Origin: Auanema rhodensis
Taxonomy: Eukaryota; Nematoda; Chromadorea; Rhabditida; Rhabditidae
Direction: 5' to 3'
Assembly (NCBI GenBank): GCA_964057225.1
Contig: OZ059897.1
Location: 9,920,001 to 9,984,000 of the forward strand
Length of the DNA stretch: 64,000 nucleotides
Shown: positions 47,741-63,400 of the stretch, piece by piece
How positions within the stretch are numbered: the first letter of the stretch is position 1
Layout of the letters: every line of letters starts with the position of its first letter
Translations under genes and position numbers: made by a program
The notes under the pieces: generated by a model
What the model saw: only the letters and a program-made list of their open reading frames with translations
What the model was told of the DNA's origin: nothing
The model's database searches: none

Positions 47741-48878
47741 TATTTCGTTAATATTATTCTGTTTTCTTAAAAAAATAAAATTTTATTTAAATTTCTTATT
47801 TATTATTTGTGTTTTTTTTCAAAATTAGATTACACATGATTGTAATGAGATAATAGAATATCTATTTTTGACTCTTCAATATTATAAGGTATGAACTTTT
47901 CCAGAAATTGGAAAAAAAAGATTCTTATCGATGAAAAAGTGCAATTTCCTGTTCCACGAGTTTAAGGTCACTCACAAGGGGTACCCAGCTTTTTTCTATA
48001 AATACCATTGCAAAGGTTTTGGTCATTCAACTATTCCTCGTCATTTTCATTCATTGAAATGGAGAGGATTCACATTCTTTAATACAAAAAAATCATTAAT
48101 TTCAAGATATAGAAATTGTTTTTCTTAGCTTAAGCTTAAATTAAATTATTACCTTGAACTATCAAAAACCAATAAATTCGAACAAAGCCCGTGGCACATC
48201 GAGTTTCATTAATTTTATTTTTCGCTTAAAACCGGCTGTGTATAACTTTGCAAAGTTTTTGTTTGATCTGTGTCTGTAGTATTGATTTTTGATTTGTTAA
48301 AGAAACTATTACAAAAAAAAACTATTAAATCGTATCTATTTTAAAATCGCATTCACATGTTTTGATAGCATTAATCTAATAATTAATTTAGTATGAAGCA
48401 ATTAAGCTAACTGTAAAGGTTTACATTAATCTTCATTAAACTAAGTCGAGAATAACATCTCTTTTTGGAAAATATATGTCTATAAGTTAACTTTCAAACA
48501 ATATTAGAAACAAGTGAATGCCATTATCAAATAGATTAAACTTAATTTTTTTAAAGAACAAAATATGAAATCGATGAAGGCGCGATGTTACAATGCTGAA
48601 AAGATAATGCTGTCTTTCTTGAGCGTAACTGTGAAGAATATCATTCTAACTTTCTGCAGCTTCCATCGCATTTCGATCAGTTGGGCTTACGGGAGTAAGC
48701 TCTTGGCCGTGTTTGTTCTTTATGTGCCTCACGTTGGCACAAGTTCTGTGCTTAGCGCTTCGGCTGAGTTTTGAGCTTTATGTTAATTCTTGCTCTTTAG
48801 TATCAAAATCTTTGTTCTCTTCATTATCTTTTAACTTATTATCTTATATTAATTAATAATATTTAAATATTAGTAATA
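47741..48878. other. Intergenic with a structured, less AT-rich segment
   Basis: AT-rich apart from 48565-48775, annotated separately. An ORF at 47931-48128 (65 codons) has no recognisable features. Confidence 0.45.
48565..48775 (+). ncRNA. Candidate structured RNA (or small orphan ORF)
   Basis: A clearly less AT-rich island in AT-rich DNA, with three compact hairpins in a row: GCTTAC-GGGA-GTAAGC (48685-48700), GTGCC-TCACGTT-GGCAC (48724-48740) and CTTAGC-GCTTCG-GCTGAG (48751-48768, one G-T pair). It is also open for 69 codons from ATG 48565 (MKSMKARCYNAEKIMLSF). No known RNA family or protein domain is recognised. The strand is a guess. Confidence 0.3.
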
Positions 48879-51311
<2,433 letters not shown>

Positions 51312-51627
51312 ACTGTGAATTTTGAAATATATCTGACCTCATAGAGTCATAATTTTGTTTTTTTTATTACATAATACTGATAGAGCATAATTTATAAATT
51401 TGTGCGTAATTGACCATCATCTAGTCATAATATGACGACTAACATAATAACTTCATAATGTTTTTGTTATAATAACAAGTTATAGTTATAGTAAATAGTA
51501 ATAGATTTTTAATTATGTGTGTTTATTAAATTTGTTTTTCTTTGGTGTTGCACCTTTCAAATACTTTATATACAAATAATGGATTTATATAAGTTTCATC
51601 TTTTTTTTTAAGTTTTTTGTATACATC
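51312..51627. other. Short intergenic between alh-6 and emc-2
   Basis: 316 nt, AT-rich. A long T run lies about 15-25 nt before the next ATG. The distance is rather long for an operon, and no feature is seen that decides it. Confidence 0.5.
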
Positions 51628-52922
51628 ATGGGAGGTTGTGAGCCTATTAATTTAAATAAAATCTCTTTTGATGGTAAGTTTGACTTTGTTTTTAATTGTA
51701 AACATTTATTTCTTAGACGCTAGAAAAATATTAAAAGAGTGGAGAGATTCTGGAGCAAGAAGAAGTGAAGAAGTGAGAAAAGTCTATAATAGAGATTTCG
51801 TTTATTGATTGGTTATAGACTGTTGAAATTTGGGAGAATGTTCTGAGAAAGAATAAATCTTCGTTAGGAGATGAAGTGTGGATAATATATGAGCAGGTTT
51901 TTCAATATAAAATTTACTTCTATGAATATATGTGCTTCAAGTTGTGTTTTGCTGCTTTGGATTGCCACAATCTTCCATTAAGTGATGAATGTCTTAAATC
52001 TCTTAACAGTCGTTTTCCAAATAGTTCACGCATTCTTAAGTTGCGTGCCATGTTCTTTGAGGTTCAAGAAAGGTTTGGATTTCAAGTTTAAATGGTTTTA
52101 TGGTTCTTATTAAGATATGATTCTGCTATGCAAATCTATGATAGCCTAATTGAAAGTGATCCAGCCAATAACGTAATTCTTCAATTTATGAAAAAAAAAC
52201 ACATAGCAAACCTTTTAGGGATATCGTAAAAGGAAAATTGCCTTGTTAATTGCTCAAGCTAAGCGCACAGAAGCTATCAAAGAGTTGAATGAATATTTAC
52301 AAGTAAACAATATTTATGTACACATCTTAATGAAGTTTCCAGACCTTCTTGAATGATACTGAGGCTTGGATTCAGTTGAGTGAGATGTTCTTGGCTGAAA
52401 ATGATTTACCAAAGGCAGTTCATTGCCTTGAAGAATGTGTTCTGATTACAGTTAGGATTTGGCATCTTTCATCTGTTGATTATTTTTTTTAGCCATTAAA
52501 TTCGCTGTTCTTGCGAAGACTAGCTGATCTCCGATATTGCCAAGGGGGCCAGGACAACATTGAGTTGGCTAAATCTTACTACGAACAGGTTGTTAAGCTT
52601 AATTCCACAGATCTCCGTGGGTTGTATGGTATAGTTTTGGTATGATTGCTTGCATAGAATTCTTGAATAGTATTTTTATTAAGTGTTCTAACTATCTGTC
52701 AAATCATACTAAGGGAGCACCAGAAAAGAAGAAAGACGCAATTGCTTTTGGAACTGAGGCCGTTGATAAAATACTTGAAATCTATGAAAAAGTAGTTCTA
52801 TTCTTTGTTTTAATGTAATTTCTTTTTTTAAGGTTGCAAAGACTGGTAAAAACTCTGAAATTGCTTCTATTATATCTGCCGTACAACAAACCCGTACTGA
52901 ATTGACTGTTGGCAAACCGTGA
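51628..52922 (+). CDS. emc-2: ER membrane protein complex subunit 2 (EMC2/TTC35)
   Basis: A multi-exon gene of about 275 codons from MGGCEPINLNKISFD to ELTVGKP. The block SLGDEVWIIYEQ, a splice, then AALDCHN matches the conserved EMC2 segment (GDDIWIIYEQ...AALD). Tetratricopeptide repeats follow: YDSAMQIYDSLIESDPANN, YRKRKIALLIAQAKRTEAIK, DTEAWIQLSEMFLAENDLPK and the YCQGGQDNIELAKSYYEQ repeat. EMC2 is the cytosolic TPR scaffold of the ER membrane complex, which inserts tail-anchored and multi-span proteins. Compared with the human protein it has a similar length and a slightly shorter tail. Confidence 0.92.
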
Positions 52923-55900
52923 GGAAGTTACAGTTTTGAGTTATTGATTAGAAGTGTTAACTATTTGTTAATGAATTAATTTATTCGTAAATTTTAAATT
53001 TTAATTTAAATATACTATTGTAGTTAGTGTGGATATAGTAAAATATAGGGGGAAAGTCTAACAAGATTTTAAATTGATTCGCACTCTCAAATGAGCTCAT
53101 TAAGAAATTTGATTAGGGTTTCGTGCTTGGCGAATTATAGAATCTTGTACAGACTAAAGATGTTTCCGGTTTCAAAGAACTCATAAACCATTTGTTTATA
53201 GCTTCCTTTCGGCTGTTCGAATCCCAAAGTCATACCATGCTAATACGGATTATTTCCATTACCGCAAATACTAGTTTAGTAACTTACGTGTAGTCAAAAG
53301 GATGCTAAGACCATATGGTCCGTGGCTGTCTGACTTATCTAAGTGCCAGATGCTTACAATTTAAAATGCATTAATCATTAACCATTCCTTCTTCACTATC
53401 TTCTCTTTATTTAAACTTTTATTCTATTTTCTAATTATTTTTGTACAAAACGTTTTGTTAACTAAAGTAAACAAGAAAACTCTATCTGGTGCTTTGATTT
53501 ACTTCGAACTTCAAAGCAACAGATGCAACCGCTCTCCTAGACCAGTCTCATTTAAATGACCTCAGTCAGATGATGATGCTACTGTTGACCTTTTTTTTTC
53601 TTTTGAGGAAAATTCATTTTCTTGTATAACATTATCTATTTGTACATAAGTCGCAAGAAATGTCGAAGAAAGTTCATAAATTGGGGTTCTTGATAGCCTT
53701 GATGAACAGGAACCGACTATGTCAATTTGTCCATAAGTACATCAGCGAAAAAAGGCAAGAAAAACCGACGTTAATTTTTATAAAAGCCTGACAGATGTTT
53801 GCTAAACATAAAAACAGGTATTTTTCTAAAAGTAAGCATGAATAGATAGAGTCACACTTGGCTCGTTTCCTGAAATGTACGTTTTCCGGTAAACGGGAAT
53901 GAAGACATAAGAAACGAGTCGATTGCAGAATAGACAACACATAATGATTCCCCGAAGATCAGCGTGAAGACATGAAATATCGTTTTTATTGTTTTTTTTT
54001 GTTGCTTAAAGTATTGTCCTGGCTGGTTATTGTGGAAGTGTTATGGTTAAACTTTGTTAAACTTGGTCTATCATCATACTCTCAAGTTATAAATTTGTAA
54101 ATTTGAAAAAAAAATTGTTTTGTTGTTGTGTATGTGCGTTTTATGTGTGCCATATGTTATGAAGTAGCACAAAAATGTTATTTTCAATAAATTTTTTTGA
54201 TCAATAACATTCCACTTTTCTTTTTTGTTAATGATTGATCATATAAACGTAATTTTTATGAAAAGAAAATCATTTTGAAGAATCAAGTGCTTAGATTGTA
54301 TTGAGAGTCTGTGGATTTTGTATTCTTTGCCGTCATTCTAGATAGATGAGATATTGACAAACGCTATCGCTCACATTTCTTTGAGAGAGTTTATGGCTCA
54401 TCTAGTTTTTCTGAAAATGCTACCTAATATTAATCAATCTGCATTGTATTTCAATTGAAAGAAGTTCTATTCTTTATGGTAAAGTTTATCATCATTACGA
54501 TGAGGATAGGATATAAATGAACGTTCTTTATTACATCTGTCGTCTTCACAATACTAAAGAGAAATCATCTGTTACTTTCACCTCAGATGTCCTCTAGCTT
54601 GACCTTTATTAACTACGAGCAGTTGTTAGCCGTTTAGAAAACCTTGTATTCTAGACTACAATTACTACTTAAACTTTACTTCTTCATCAAGATTTCACGA
54701 CAATCAATATCACATATCCAGAAGTTTCACATTTTCACAAGCAATATTTTGTTATTCTGCTATTATTGTTATGTTTTCTCTTTCTCTCTGACCACTATAT
54801 CTTACTCTAAGTCGTAGATATTTCAACTTCTGTTTACCAGACGCCTGTATATATATTTTATCTTATATATATTAGATGATGATTGAATATATATGTATTT
54901 AAGCTGTAAATAATACGCTTAGGCAGTTTTTCTTATATTTTCCTCAAAGTTTTAAGATAGAAAATTTGAAATTTCATGTTGTTCTCGACTTAATGGTCTG
55001 TCTATTTAAGAATTAAAGGAAATAAAGACAAGCGGAAGGAAGAATATTATCTTATTCACTACATCTAAACTACCAATTTACGATTGTATGTTGCTTCTAT
55101 CCCTTCATTCCGCCTTATTTGACACGAATCGCATAGAAAAGGCTAGTAGCAGAGACGTGTTGCTTATGTTTCTCCTCCAAATATTTTTATATCCTTTACT
55201 TTTGCTTTCCTCAGCTAAAAGAGGTCGATTGTTACTTTGCTTTTCTTACTTTACTTCCTTCAAAGTTGATTTTGCTTGAAATGAATGCTAATGATGTAAT
55301 CACTCCTAAGGGAAAATATCAATAGAAAGGCCTGATGCGTCTAAGAATTAAGCTTTCTGATGATTTATAGAACCTTTTCATTCAGTATCATGCAGTTGCA
55401 GTAAAGTTTATTAAGTTCTTCGGTCCTATACTATTATAATTTCGAATAGAGATTTACTCAGTATCTTACTAGTTCTTAGACATAAGCGTTTTCGTGCGAA
55501 CGTCAAATGCAGTTATTCCTTTCCCTTCGAGTTAAGAGCGTATTTGGAATTCTCAGTTTTGAAGCTTCCATTAGCTCGAATATCCCGCTACTGTTGTCTT
55601 CCTTTTACTTTCCTCACTGAGCTATTAATTACTAATAAGAGTGTCTAAGAGAGAGATAGAAGAAAAGAAGATGTAGAAGCTAGCTAGGCTACGAGAGAAT
55701 CATGAGAAAAAGAGTAACTTAATCATTCCAGAATTGTTCTGAAGCCGTTCCGGTTTTCTAACATTCTCATTTCCTCAATCATCATTCATAGCTCTGAGAT
55801 TGTTTGAATATTTTAATCATCTTCATCATCTTTTTGTTCCTCCTCTCTTCATTTTAATTAATCTATCCATGTTATATTCGTGTATTCTTTTCAAAAACTT

Positions 55901-56974
55901 TTCTTTATTATTGCCTTTTTAGAAATAGCAGAGTCATTATATGTTCTATTATGCTTATTATGAAAGATATTTTTATTTTATTCGATCTAGTTTTCACTTC
56001 CATCAAATGTCCAAAAATTTTAGGATATTAACTGATTTTTCAACGACTCGACTTTAAATGCCAGGTTGTGAAATCGGGTTGGTTTAATGGAAGAAATGAG
56101 ACTAGACTTTGCTAGAAGTAGGGAGTAAAGGTTGAGGAGAGGTTGAGAGATAGATGAAGAGAGTGTACGAGATTGAAAGGGATATGAAGAGATACAAAAC
56201 CAGAAACATCAAAGATAGAGGGATGCGTAAATTCGGAAGCCTTCCTATTCTATAACGTTCTCCATTCGCATTCACGATGTTTTTAAGAAAAGTTGATAAA
56301 TACATATGTAAATTTGTTTTTTATCTGTTTTGAATCAAAAAAATACTGCAAATGGCTGTCCTTAGAGATAATCGTTTTTTAGATATTTGTCGTTATCTAC
56401 CTACAGAAACAGTAATTGCCCTCCGTGAATCTAAGATGACATAGCCTGATATAAGATATATTTCATTCATGTTGTTCATTATTCACCCAATTTCTCATTC
56501 AATGTCTTTTCATTTTCTTTTCCAAAAAACCCACAAATATCCATTCAATTTCAACAATTTTAAATTCTCATTAACGTATCTTTTTCACTATTTTTCAACA
56601 TTTCCTTTAAAATGAATTCTAACTAAATTTATAAAATAAGATATATAGTATATGTTTCAAAGACTAGTAGATTTATTCATATAATAAAACATTGAGCGTT
56701 TTCTTTTCGTCGTTCCGTATTCATCTATCAAATTTAGCTTCTTTTGGCACCCAGCTTTGTGTCAGAAGACGAGAATTCTTTTCGGATGCTTTATCTTCTG
56801 TCTGACATGCCTTCTTATATCAACAACAAGAATGCAAAGAAAGCTAGCTTGTTGGTAATTTCTTGGTTTTGTGCTTCCGGAAAAACTTTGCTTTTTATTG
56901 CATCGTTCCTTTTTTTTTTCTTTTATATTGTCTTAAATGTTTCTATATATGCTCACGTTCGTATTGCAGATATT
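52923..56974. other. Gene-poor 4-kb stretch
   Basis: No gene is firmly supported. A perfect 12-bp palindrome GACCATATGGTC lies at 53309-53320. A small ORF with protein-like composition runs 53660-53791 (43 codons, starting MSKKVHKLGFLIALMNRN). Pyrimidine-rich blocks occur near 54770-54840 and 55830-55860. The last 250 nt include a transcribed-looking leader ending in TTGCAG, just before the Ig-protein ATG. Confidence 0.4.
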
Positions 56975-58709
56975 ATGAAAACTTCAGTTTGGTTTCTAGC
57001 ACATTTTATTTCCATTTTTTTACTTCCAAGTAAGATTTTATAATATTTTTTATATGTTTTCCGAATATTAAATGAATACGACTTATGCGAACTTATGTCA
57101 TGACTGACGTAAACGACGTACATACTTCTCATTTTGATGTGAAATTGGAAGTGAACGGTTGTATTTATTCAACAAAACGATGTTTTCAAGTATTTTCTAA
57201 GTAAAATAATCGAAATACTTGAAACCAATATCAACATATTATGAATTTAAATATTTCCTCAACATGATACTATGCGTAAGTGAAAGAGAAATTAATAAAA
57301 CTAGTCTATAATGTATGCATATTGTGATTAACTTCATTTACTATATTTTGGAATTCTAAACAATATGTTTCCGGAGAAAACCAGTTATAAGAATAAAAAA
57401 ATATTTTTTCTTTACTATATCTATGTATAGCATTATTGTATTGAAATAATAATAATAACAATCCAATTCAATATAACTATTTTTAAAAAAAGTAAATAAA
57501 CAAAAGATTTGTATATTTCGATTATATAAGTAAATTATTTTTCAGCTTTATCTTTTCCAATAAAACAACAAAACATTTCTGATCTATTACTACCTCTACA
57601 TTCAACTACTGCTTTAATATGTGATCCTGTGTTCAAAACAACGAATAGTACGGCTCATTGGTACAAAAATGGAATACATATTGCTACAGTTGGAAGGTTT
57701 TTCTGAAGAAAAATGCGGTTTTGCCTAAACAATTGAATTTCAGTGATTACAATGCTCTATACATGAATCGTAATGATAGTATGGAGAAAGAGGATATACC
57801 ACAAGTTGGTTTTCTCATTATTAGGAATATTGAAAAAGGTATTTCATTCTTCTAATTTCCGATTTGAACATAATCTTTATTTCAGAGGATATGGGATTAT
57901 TCCATTGTGAAACAATTGGAGAAGACTCAAAATCTGGAGATATGTTCAACCTAAAAGTTGCTTATGTTGATCCATTACCAAGAGTTAATATGATCAAGTT
58001 TGAGGTTAATTGAATTTTGAAAAAATTAATTAATGAGTTTGCATTTCAGCCATCAAAACCTATTGTTGGCCGGCATTTGTATGCACATTGTCCTATTCCA
58101 CAGGCAGTTCCTAGACCGTCGATTGAATGGAACCTTGTTAGCTAATTTTCTTTAAAGTTCAAACTTTATTTTCTTCAACTTACAGAATGGTGAGCCCGTT
58201 AGTGCTACATCATCAGAAAGTTATGTATTTCCCAATGGAACCTTACTCATCCGATATATCACTAATCTTCATATTGGAAAGCTCGAATGCATTGTATCAA
58301 ACTTTGCTGCAAAAACATCAACATATAAAGAATTATTGCCAGATATCGATATGCCATATAGTTAGTTAATTTTACAAAAACAAGAAAAAACTATCTTTTA
58401 GGTAATAATGAACTAAGTTTTAAATGTGGAAGTTTATTACGAATGAAGGTTCTTTGGTTTTTAATTGGCTGCTTAGTTACAAGGTAAAACAATTTTTTTA
58501 AAAACATATTTCGCTCATATAATGTCTTCTTTTCCAGCTTTTGTGTTCTTCTGTATTTACTTTGCGTTCTGATGGTTCTCCGACCTAATCATCGGGCCAC
58601 TTTCCGGCCTGCTCAGTGGTTGCAAACCCATCCTCTGTTGGGGCCAGGTTTCCGGAAGGTTATAACACCTATACCAGATGTGTCACTACCTCGACAAGAA
58701 GAAATTTAA
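56975..58709 (+). CDS. Two-Ig-domain type I membrane protein
   Basis: Several short exons; exon 1 is 56975-57029, followed by a 516-nt intron. The signal peptide MKTSVWFLAHFISIFLLP precedes a first Ig fold with Cys in TALICDP, Trp in AHWYKNG and Cys in MGLFHCET. A second Ig fold has Cys in LYAHCPIP, Trp in IEWNLNGEPV and Cys in GKLECIVSN. Potential N-glycosylation sites include NIS, NST and NGT. A membrane span (VLWFLIGCLVTSFCVLLYLL) is followed by a cytoplasmic tail of about 50 residues ending LPRQEEI. The layout resembles the small nematode two-Ig proteins (ZIG group, of which some have a membrane anchor), used in neuron position and axon maintenance. The exact orthologue is not settled. 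An AATAAA lies at 58819-58824. Confidence 0.82.
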
Positions 58710-60489
58710 ACTTTACTACATGACTGTTATCAAAATGTAAAAACATTCTCAGAAAAACGGGTATTCTGTACAGATGTATGCATTTTAGATTTTATTCAAT
58801 AAGTCATTTAATAACAATAATAAAAATTTATTATTATTCTTATGAACAGTATAAAATTAAAATAAATACATATACATATATACATATACATATATTAAAG
58901 TTAAATTGAAGAAACTGCTTATATTTAAATTAAGACTTACAATGAAAGATTAAAGCAGACCGCAGCCCAGCAACAACCGATTGTCTCGGAAAAGATAATG
59001 AAAACAAGAAAACATCACGTACATATTATTAGAACAACGGTTCAATTGTTGTGTTTGAATATCATGAATGTAAAAAAGCTGAGTTGAGACAATAGGAGAA
59101 TTTGTTTTTGGAATTGTTTAGATAAGGGTTTTTGCATTTAAAATAATTTGAAATTAAAACTAACGGCTAAACAGATGAACGCCTTCTATAGGTATTGAAA
59201 GGAAATTTCAGGACAGCTAACAAATTTCCAGTTCATGAATCATCTTGAGTAGAAAAGGCGTAAAGAGACCGGTCTATCTCTTAGAAAATAAAGAGTCAGC
59301 TTCGTTTATTTTGAGCTGAATCTTAAATACTGAATCAAATTCTATCTAAATATATGAAACAACAGTTTCAATAAGAGAATATTAGGTTCCATTTAATCAT
59401 CATTATAAACAAACCTTTCCATGATTCATTCATAAAGAAAGTTTCAAAAGTTTTCTTAATTTTCGTAAATTCGTGTCTTTTAAAGTAGATGGATCTATAC
59501 TTTCACCTCTATCGCCACCTTTTTTAAACTTTTTAATCATTTTTCCCACTTTTCTTTTTGATCCTTTCATTCATATTCCTGTTTGATCTCTCTTTAACCA
59601 TTCTCATTTTCCTAGTTCTTCCTATTTCTTCATTCCGTTGTCCCTCTTAGTGCCTTCTTGTTCGACATTGTAGCAAAGAGGTGAAGGAAGATGAGGAGGA
59701 GTGAAAACAAATACGTATTCACCTTGCCAACTTAAATAACTCATCTATTCTCATTATACAAAGCTTACGTGAGTAAAAAAAAACTTTTAAAACAATAGTT
59801 ACTGTCCAAATGTTAATTTGCAAGCCAAAGAGCCGTTTAAGATTTTAAACAGCTTGTTTTACCTCCTCTTTCCAATCTCCCTCTCTCTCAATTTCTCTAT
59901 TCCTCTCTTCTCGCCCTTTCACCTGCTTCTATCCAACTCTTTCGTAATGCTCATTGCTCTTTCTTGACCTTTCTCCAGTTTATTCTCTCCCTCTCTCCTA
60001 ATCTTCTGATCTCTAGCATTGCTCTATCTTTCTTGCTTTGTCAACACCGCTTCTGTGATGTCGTGATCTGTCCATGAGCAGTTTTCAGTTATTCACCGTT
60101 CTCTTTGTTTTTCCCACAGTTTAATAGCCGGAGACAAACTGACCACATTCGTATGTATGTCGAGACCGAAACCTTTCCTCTCCATTCGTTTATCCCTCCC
60201 CTCACATCATCCACACTACACAGAACAAGTCTCTTTCACTGAAGGGCGGGCCTTCGTCATAGAACTCAATCAAGTACCAGCTCCTCATCCCTTTTCTTCA
60301 TCTTTGCATAACAGTATGTGATGGTAGAGAGTCTTGTCCCTTTCCTGAATATCCAATTGCAGGAAAATTATGTTCCAGTTTTTCGTTTAAATAATTTGTT
60401 AAATGTTGCTTAAATCGTTTTTTCTTTTTTTTCCGGCATAATGTACTGAGAAAGATCACAAATCGAATTTTTTTATATTTCAGCTAATC
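58710..60489. promoter_or_regulatory. Intergenic: Ig-gene 3' end and upstream region of GAS1-like gene
   Basis: AT-rich to about 59500, then strongly pyrimidine-rich (TCTCT/CCTTTC blocks, about 59500-60120) and less AT-rich towards 60300. A TTTCAG acceptor lies just before the next ATG. No coding sequence is seen. The CT-rich part is probably promoter or leader. Confidence 0.45.
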
Positions 60490-63400
60490 ATGCTATCTTC
60501 ATATTCGTATATTATTTTACTTTCACTAAATCTTCTACTTGTATTTGGTCAAGAAATACAATCGGAAGCGTGTAAAGCTGCTTTGGAAGCTTGCGAAAAT
60601 GATTTAGAATGCTCTAATAGACTGGCACCCTTAACAGCAGCATGGTAGGTTCAGTTACACTTTTTTTCCAACTTTTTTTAAAAGAAAAAATGCGGAAAAA
60701 GGACGGATATACACAAAAGTAAAATATGTATATAGCAATATGTAGATTTATAAGTTATTATCTAAACCAATAATTAAAGTATTAAAAGTATCTTCTTTAA
60801 TATTTTCGTTTAAAATACTTTTAAAGCTATTTCAAAACTTTCTTCTTCTTATACTTATTAATCTTTCTATTATTCTACCTTCTATAAGGACATACAGATT
60901 AAGAGACAGAATATTTGATTGTTGTTGTTCGGTCATTCAAATCATTATTCCCTTTAAATCCTTATACTGTAATGGAAAAAGTAAAATAGGGGTGAGAAAT
61001 AGATTTATCTGAATAAGAATTATTAAAAAGCATATTATATTACTTGGTCTTTATAATATTCAATTATTACATGATTTGGTATTAATCATATTTTCAAGTG
61101 TTATTGCTTGTGTTGTATGACCTTATATGTACATGCTTATATACATATAAACATATATTATATACATTTCAATTAATGTTTCTTTTTAAAAATTTATTCT
61201 TTTTAATGAACAATTTTTAAATCAAAATAAGTGGATGTTAGATCAAATAGTCCAGTAAGCTTACAGTCCGTTTCGAAAATATCGTTTTCTCTTTGTTTAC
61301 GAAGACCCTGAATAACGAACAGAAGCTGTCTTCAATCAGTCATCTCAACTTGAGGACGGCTTTTGCCCTTTTCATACATTACTCAAACATTAATCCATTT
61401 CCAGTTTCAAATGGTTTGAGGATTTTTGAAATTTTATCCCAATTAAGCATTCCTAAGAGCTTTCATAACAAATATATGTTTAGAATCTATAGATATTCAG
61501 CTTCCTACATCTCTTTCCGCCAAATATTTTTTGAAAAAGAAAACTTAAAACTATTTTTGCCTGATATACAACCGTTCATGATAATCAGAAAATAACGTAT
61601 GCCTTATAATCATGTCACGTGCAAACGTGGAACCACGTGCAATTTGACGTGGAAGCTGTTCCAAAGGAATAGACCATATGAAAATGACTTAATATGTCAT
61701 TAAGTATTACTAAAATGCATATAATGTGTATACAAACATATTATATATACGATGCTATATAAATACTATATATATATGTGTATCTAACTTTCTGTATATT
61801 ACTATATATAGTACATATGTAATCATACCGCGATCAGATGTGCTAATACAAACCTTTTAATTATTTGTATTTTTACTGTTTGACTAGTAGCTCTCTTTCT
61901 GGCCAAGGAATAACATTTTCGGTTAATTCTTTAACTATACATCATCAATATGTAGATGTAGTATCATGTAATAGTTCTACTTCTGCATTTTTTATTATGA
62001 GCCTTCTCGGTTTCTCTCTCTTTTCTCCCTCTTTCTTGCTTTCTCTCTCTCTCTCTCTATCTTCCTTGTATCTATTAACCATGAACAAACTTCATACAAC
62101 TTCATACAACTTCAACAGAAGAGTCTCCTTTTTTCTTTATTCGTTTATATCGTGACCTAAAAAGGAAAAAAAAGAATAATACAACATGATGGCTGAAAAG
62201 GAACAAATTTTATCCTATTTTGTATTTTCTTTTCATGAAAACAATCATTTATATCTGCATTAAGTCTATGACTTCTTTTGAATTTTTATAGATTCACGCT
62301 TTTCTTGGCTTAAATGTATTATATCAAGACAGATAAAGAATTTCGAATGAGAGGTTGGAATTTCAAGGGGGTAAAGTGGATTGACGAGGAGTGGTGGGGA
62401 GAAGGGTGGTGATGAAGGAGGGGGGTCAGTTAGAGAGAGGGGTGAATGAGCAAGGAGAATGATTGCTGATGTCTATAATTCTGTAGATTGTTTGTAGATC
62501 ATTGAAAACTCTCACCGAGCCGCCTCAAATGTGCACGTTCGCTCAACAAAAAGCGAGTGCGAAAGAGCTTGTGAAAGAACGAACGATTACTATTGAAGAG
62601 CCGAGAAAACGATAGACTATTGGTCATTGTACAGTTTTATGAAGAAAGAAATGTGAGGAAGTACGCATCTTAAATCTGAAGAAAAGGTGAAAATGAATGA
62701 GAAGAGGACAAAACAGAAGTGCTTCGTCAAAACGCTTCTTCCAAACTTCTTTTTCTTCTCTTGAGCTCAGTCTTTTCTCGCCTCTTAACTATCTTTGGTT
62801 GGTTACTTGCTTGGTCATCGTTAACGAAGAGACAAAGGGAGAGAAAAAGAGAGAGAGAATAACTTGTTCATTTCAAACAAATAGAAATAGGGCTATTTGA
62901 ACATTAGAACGTTGGAAGAAAAAGACAAAAAACCTCTGTAGGTAAACTACCACGAGTTATTCCTTTCTTTCTCAATAGTAAATTCCTCATAATCAATTGA
63001 AGAATAAAGATTCTTTATTTGAATACTACTTCAGCGAATATCCAGCTTTGTCATCTGTTTCCTCATGGGATCACTCGTATGCACATTAAGATTTTACCAT
63101 AAAGCATGACAGATGACTTGTAGAAATCTAGAGTCAGAAAGATGTTTATCTGTGATTTTCCTGACTAGAAACCCAACAAGTCCAACTAAATCTCTTTTCA
63201 TGGTGAACATTGGAAATAACTTATTCTAACAATGAAAATTAGAATAATATATATTTAGTTTCAGATTAATCTAATCATATGACGTTTATTTCATCTCGTT
63301 CGGGTTTTCTAAAAGAATAAACAAGATTTTTTTAAAAGAAACGACATCTAAAACCAGTTGTTTCAATATGGATAATAAGCTAATTGTCATTTTATCCAAA

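Noticed and set aside
53170-53260. Possible tRNA because of GTTCGAATCCC near 53215
   Set aside because: The T-loop-like string is there, but no acceptor stem, D-arm or anticodon arm could be paired around it.
61293-62155. ORFs of about 100 codons in the first intron of the GAS1-like gene
   Set aside because: They are low-complexity (Ser/Leu/Phe from CT-rich DNA) or without any recognisable motif, and no splice partners are apparent.
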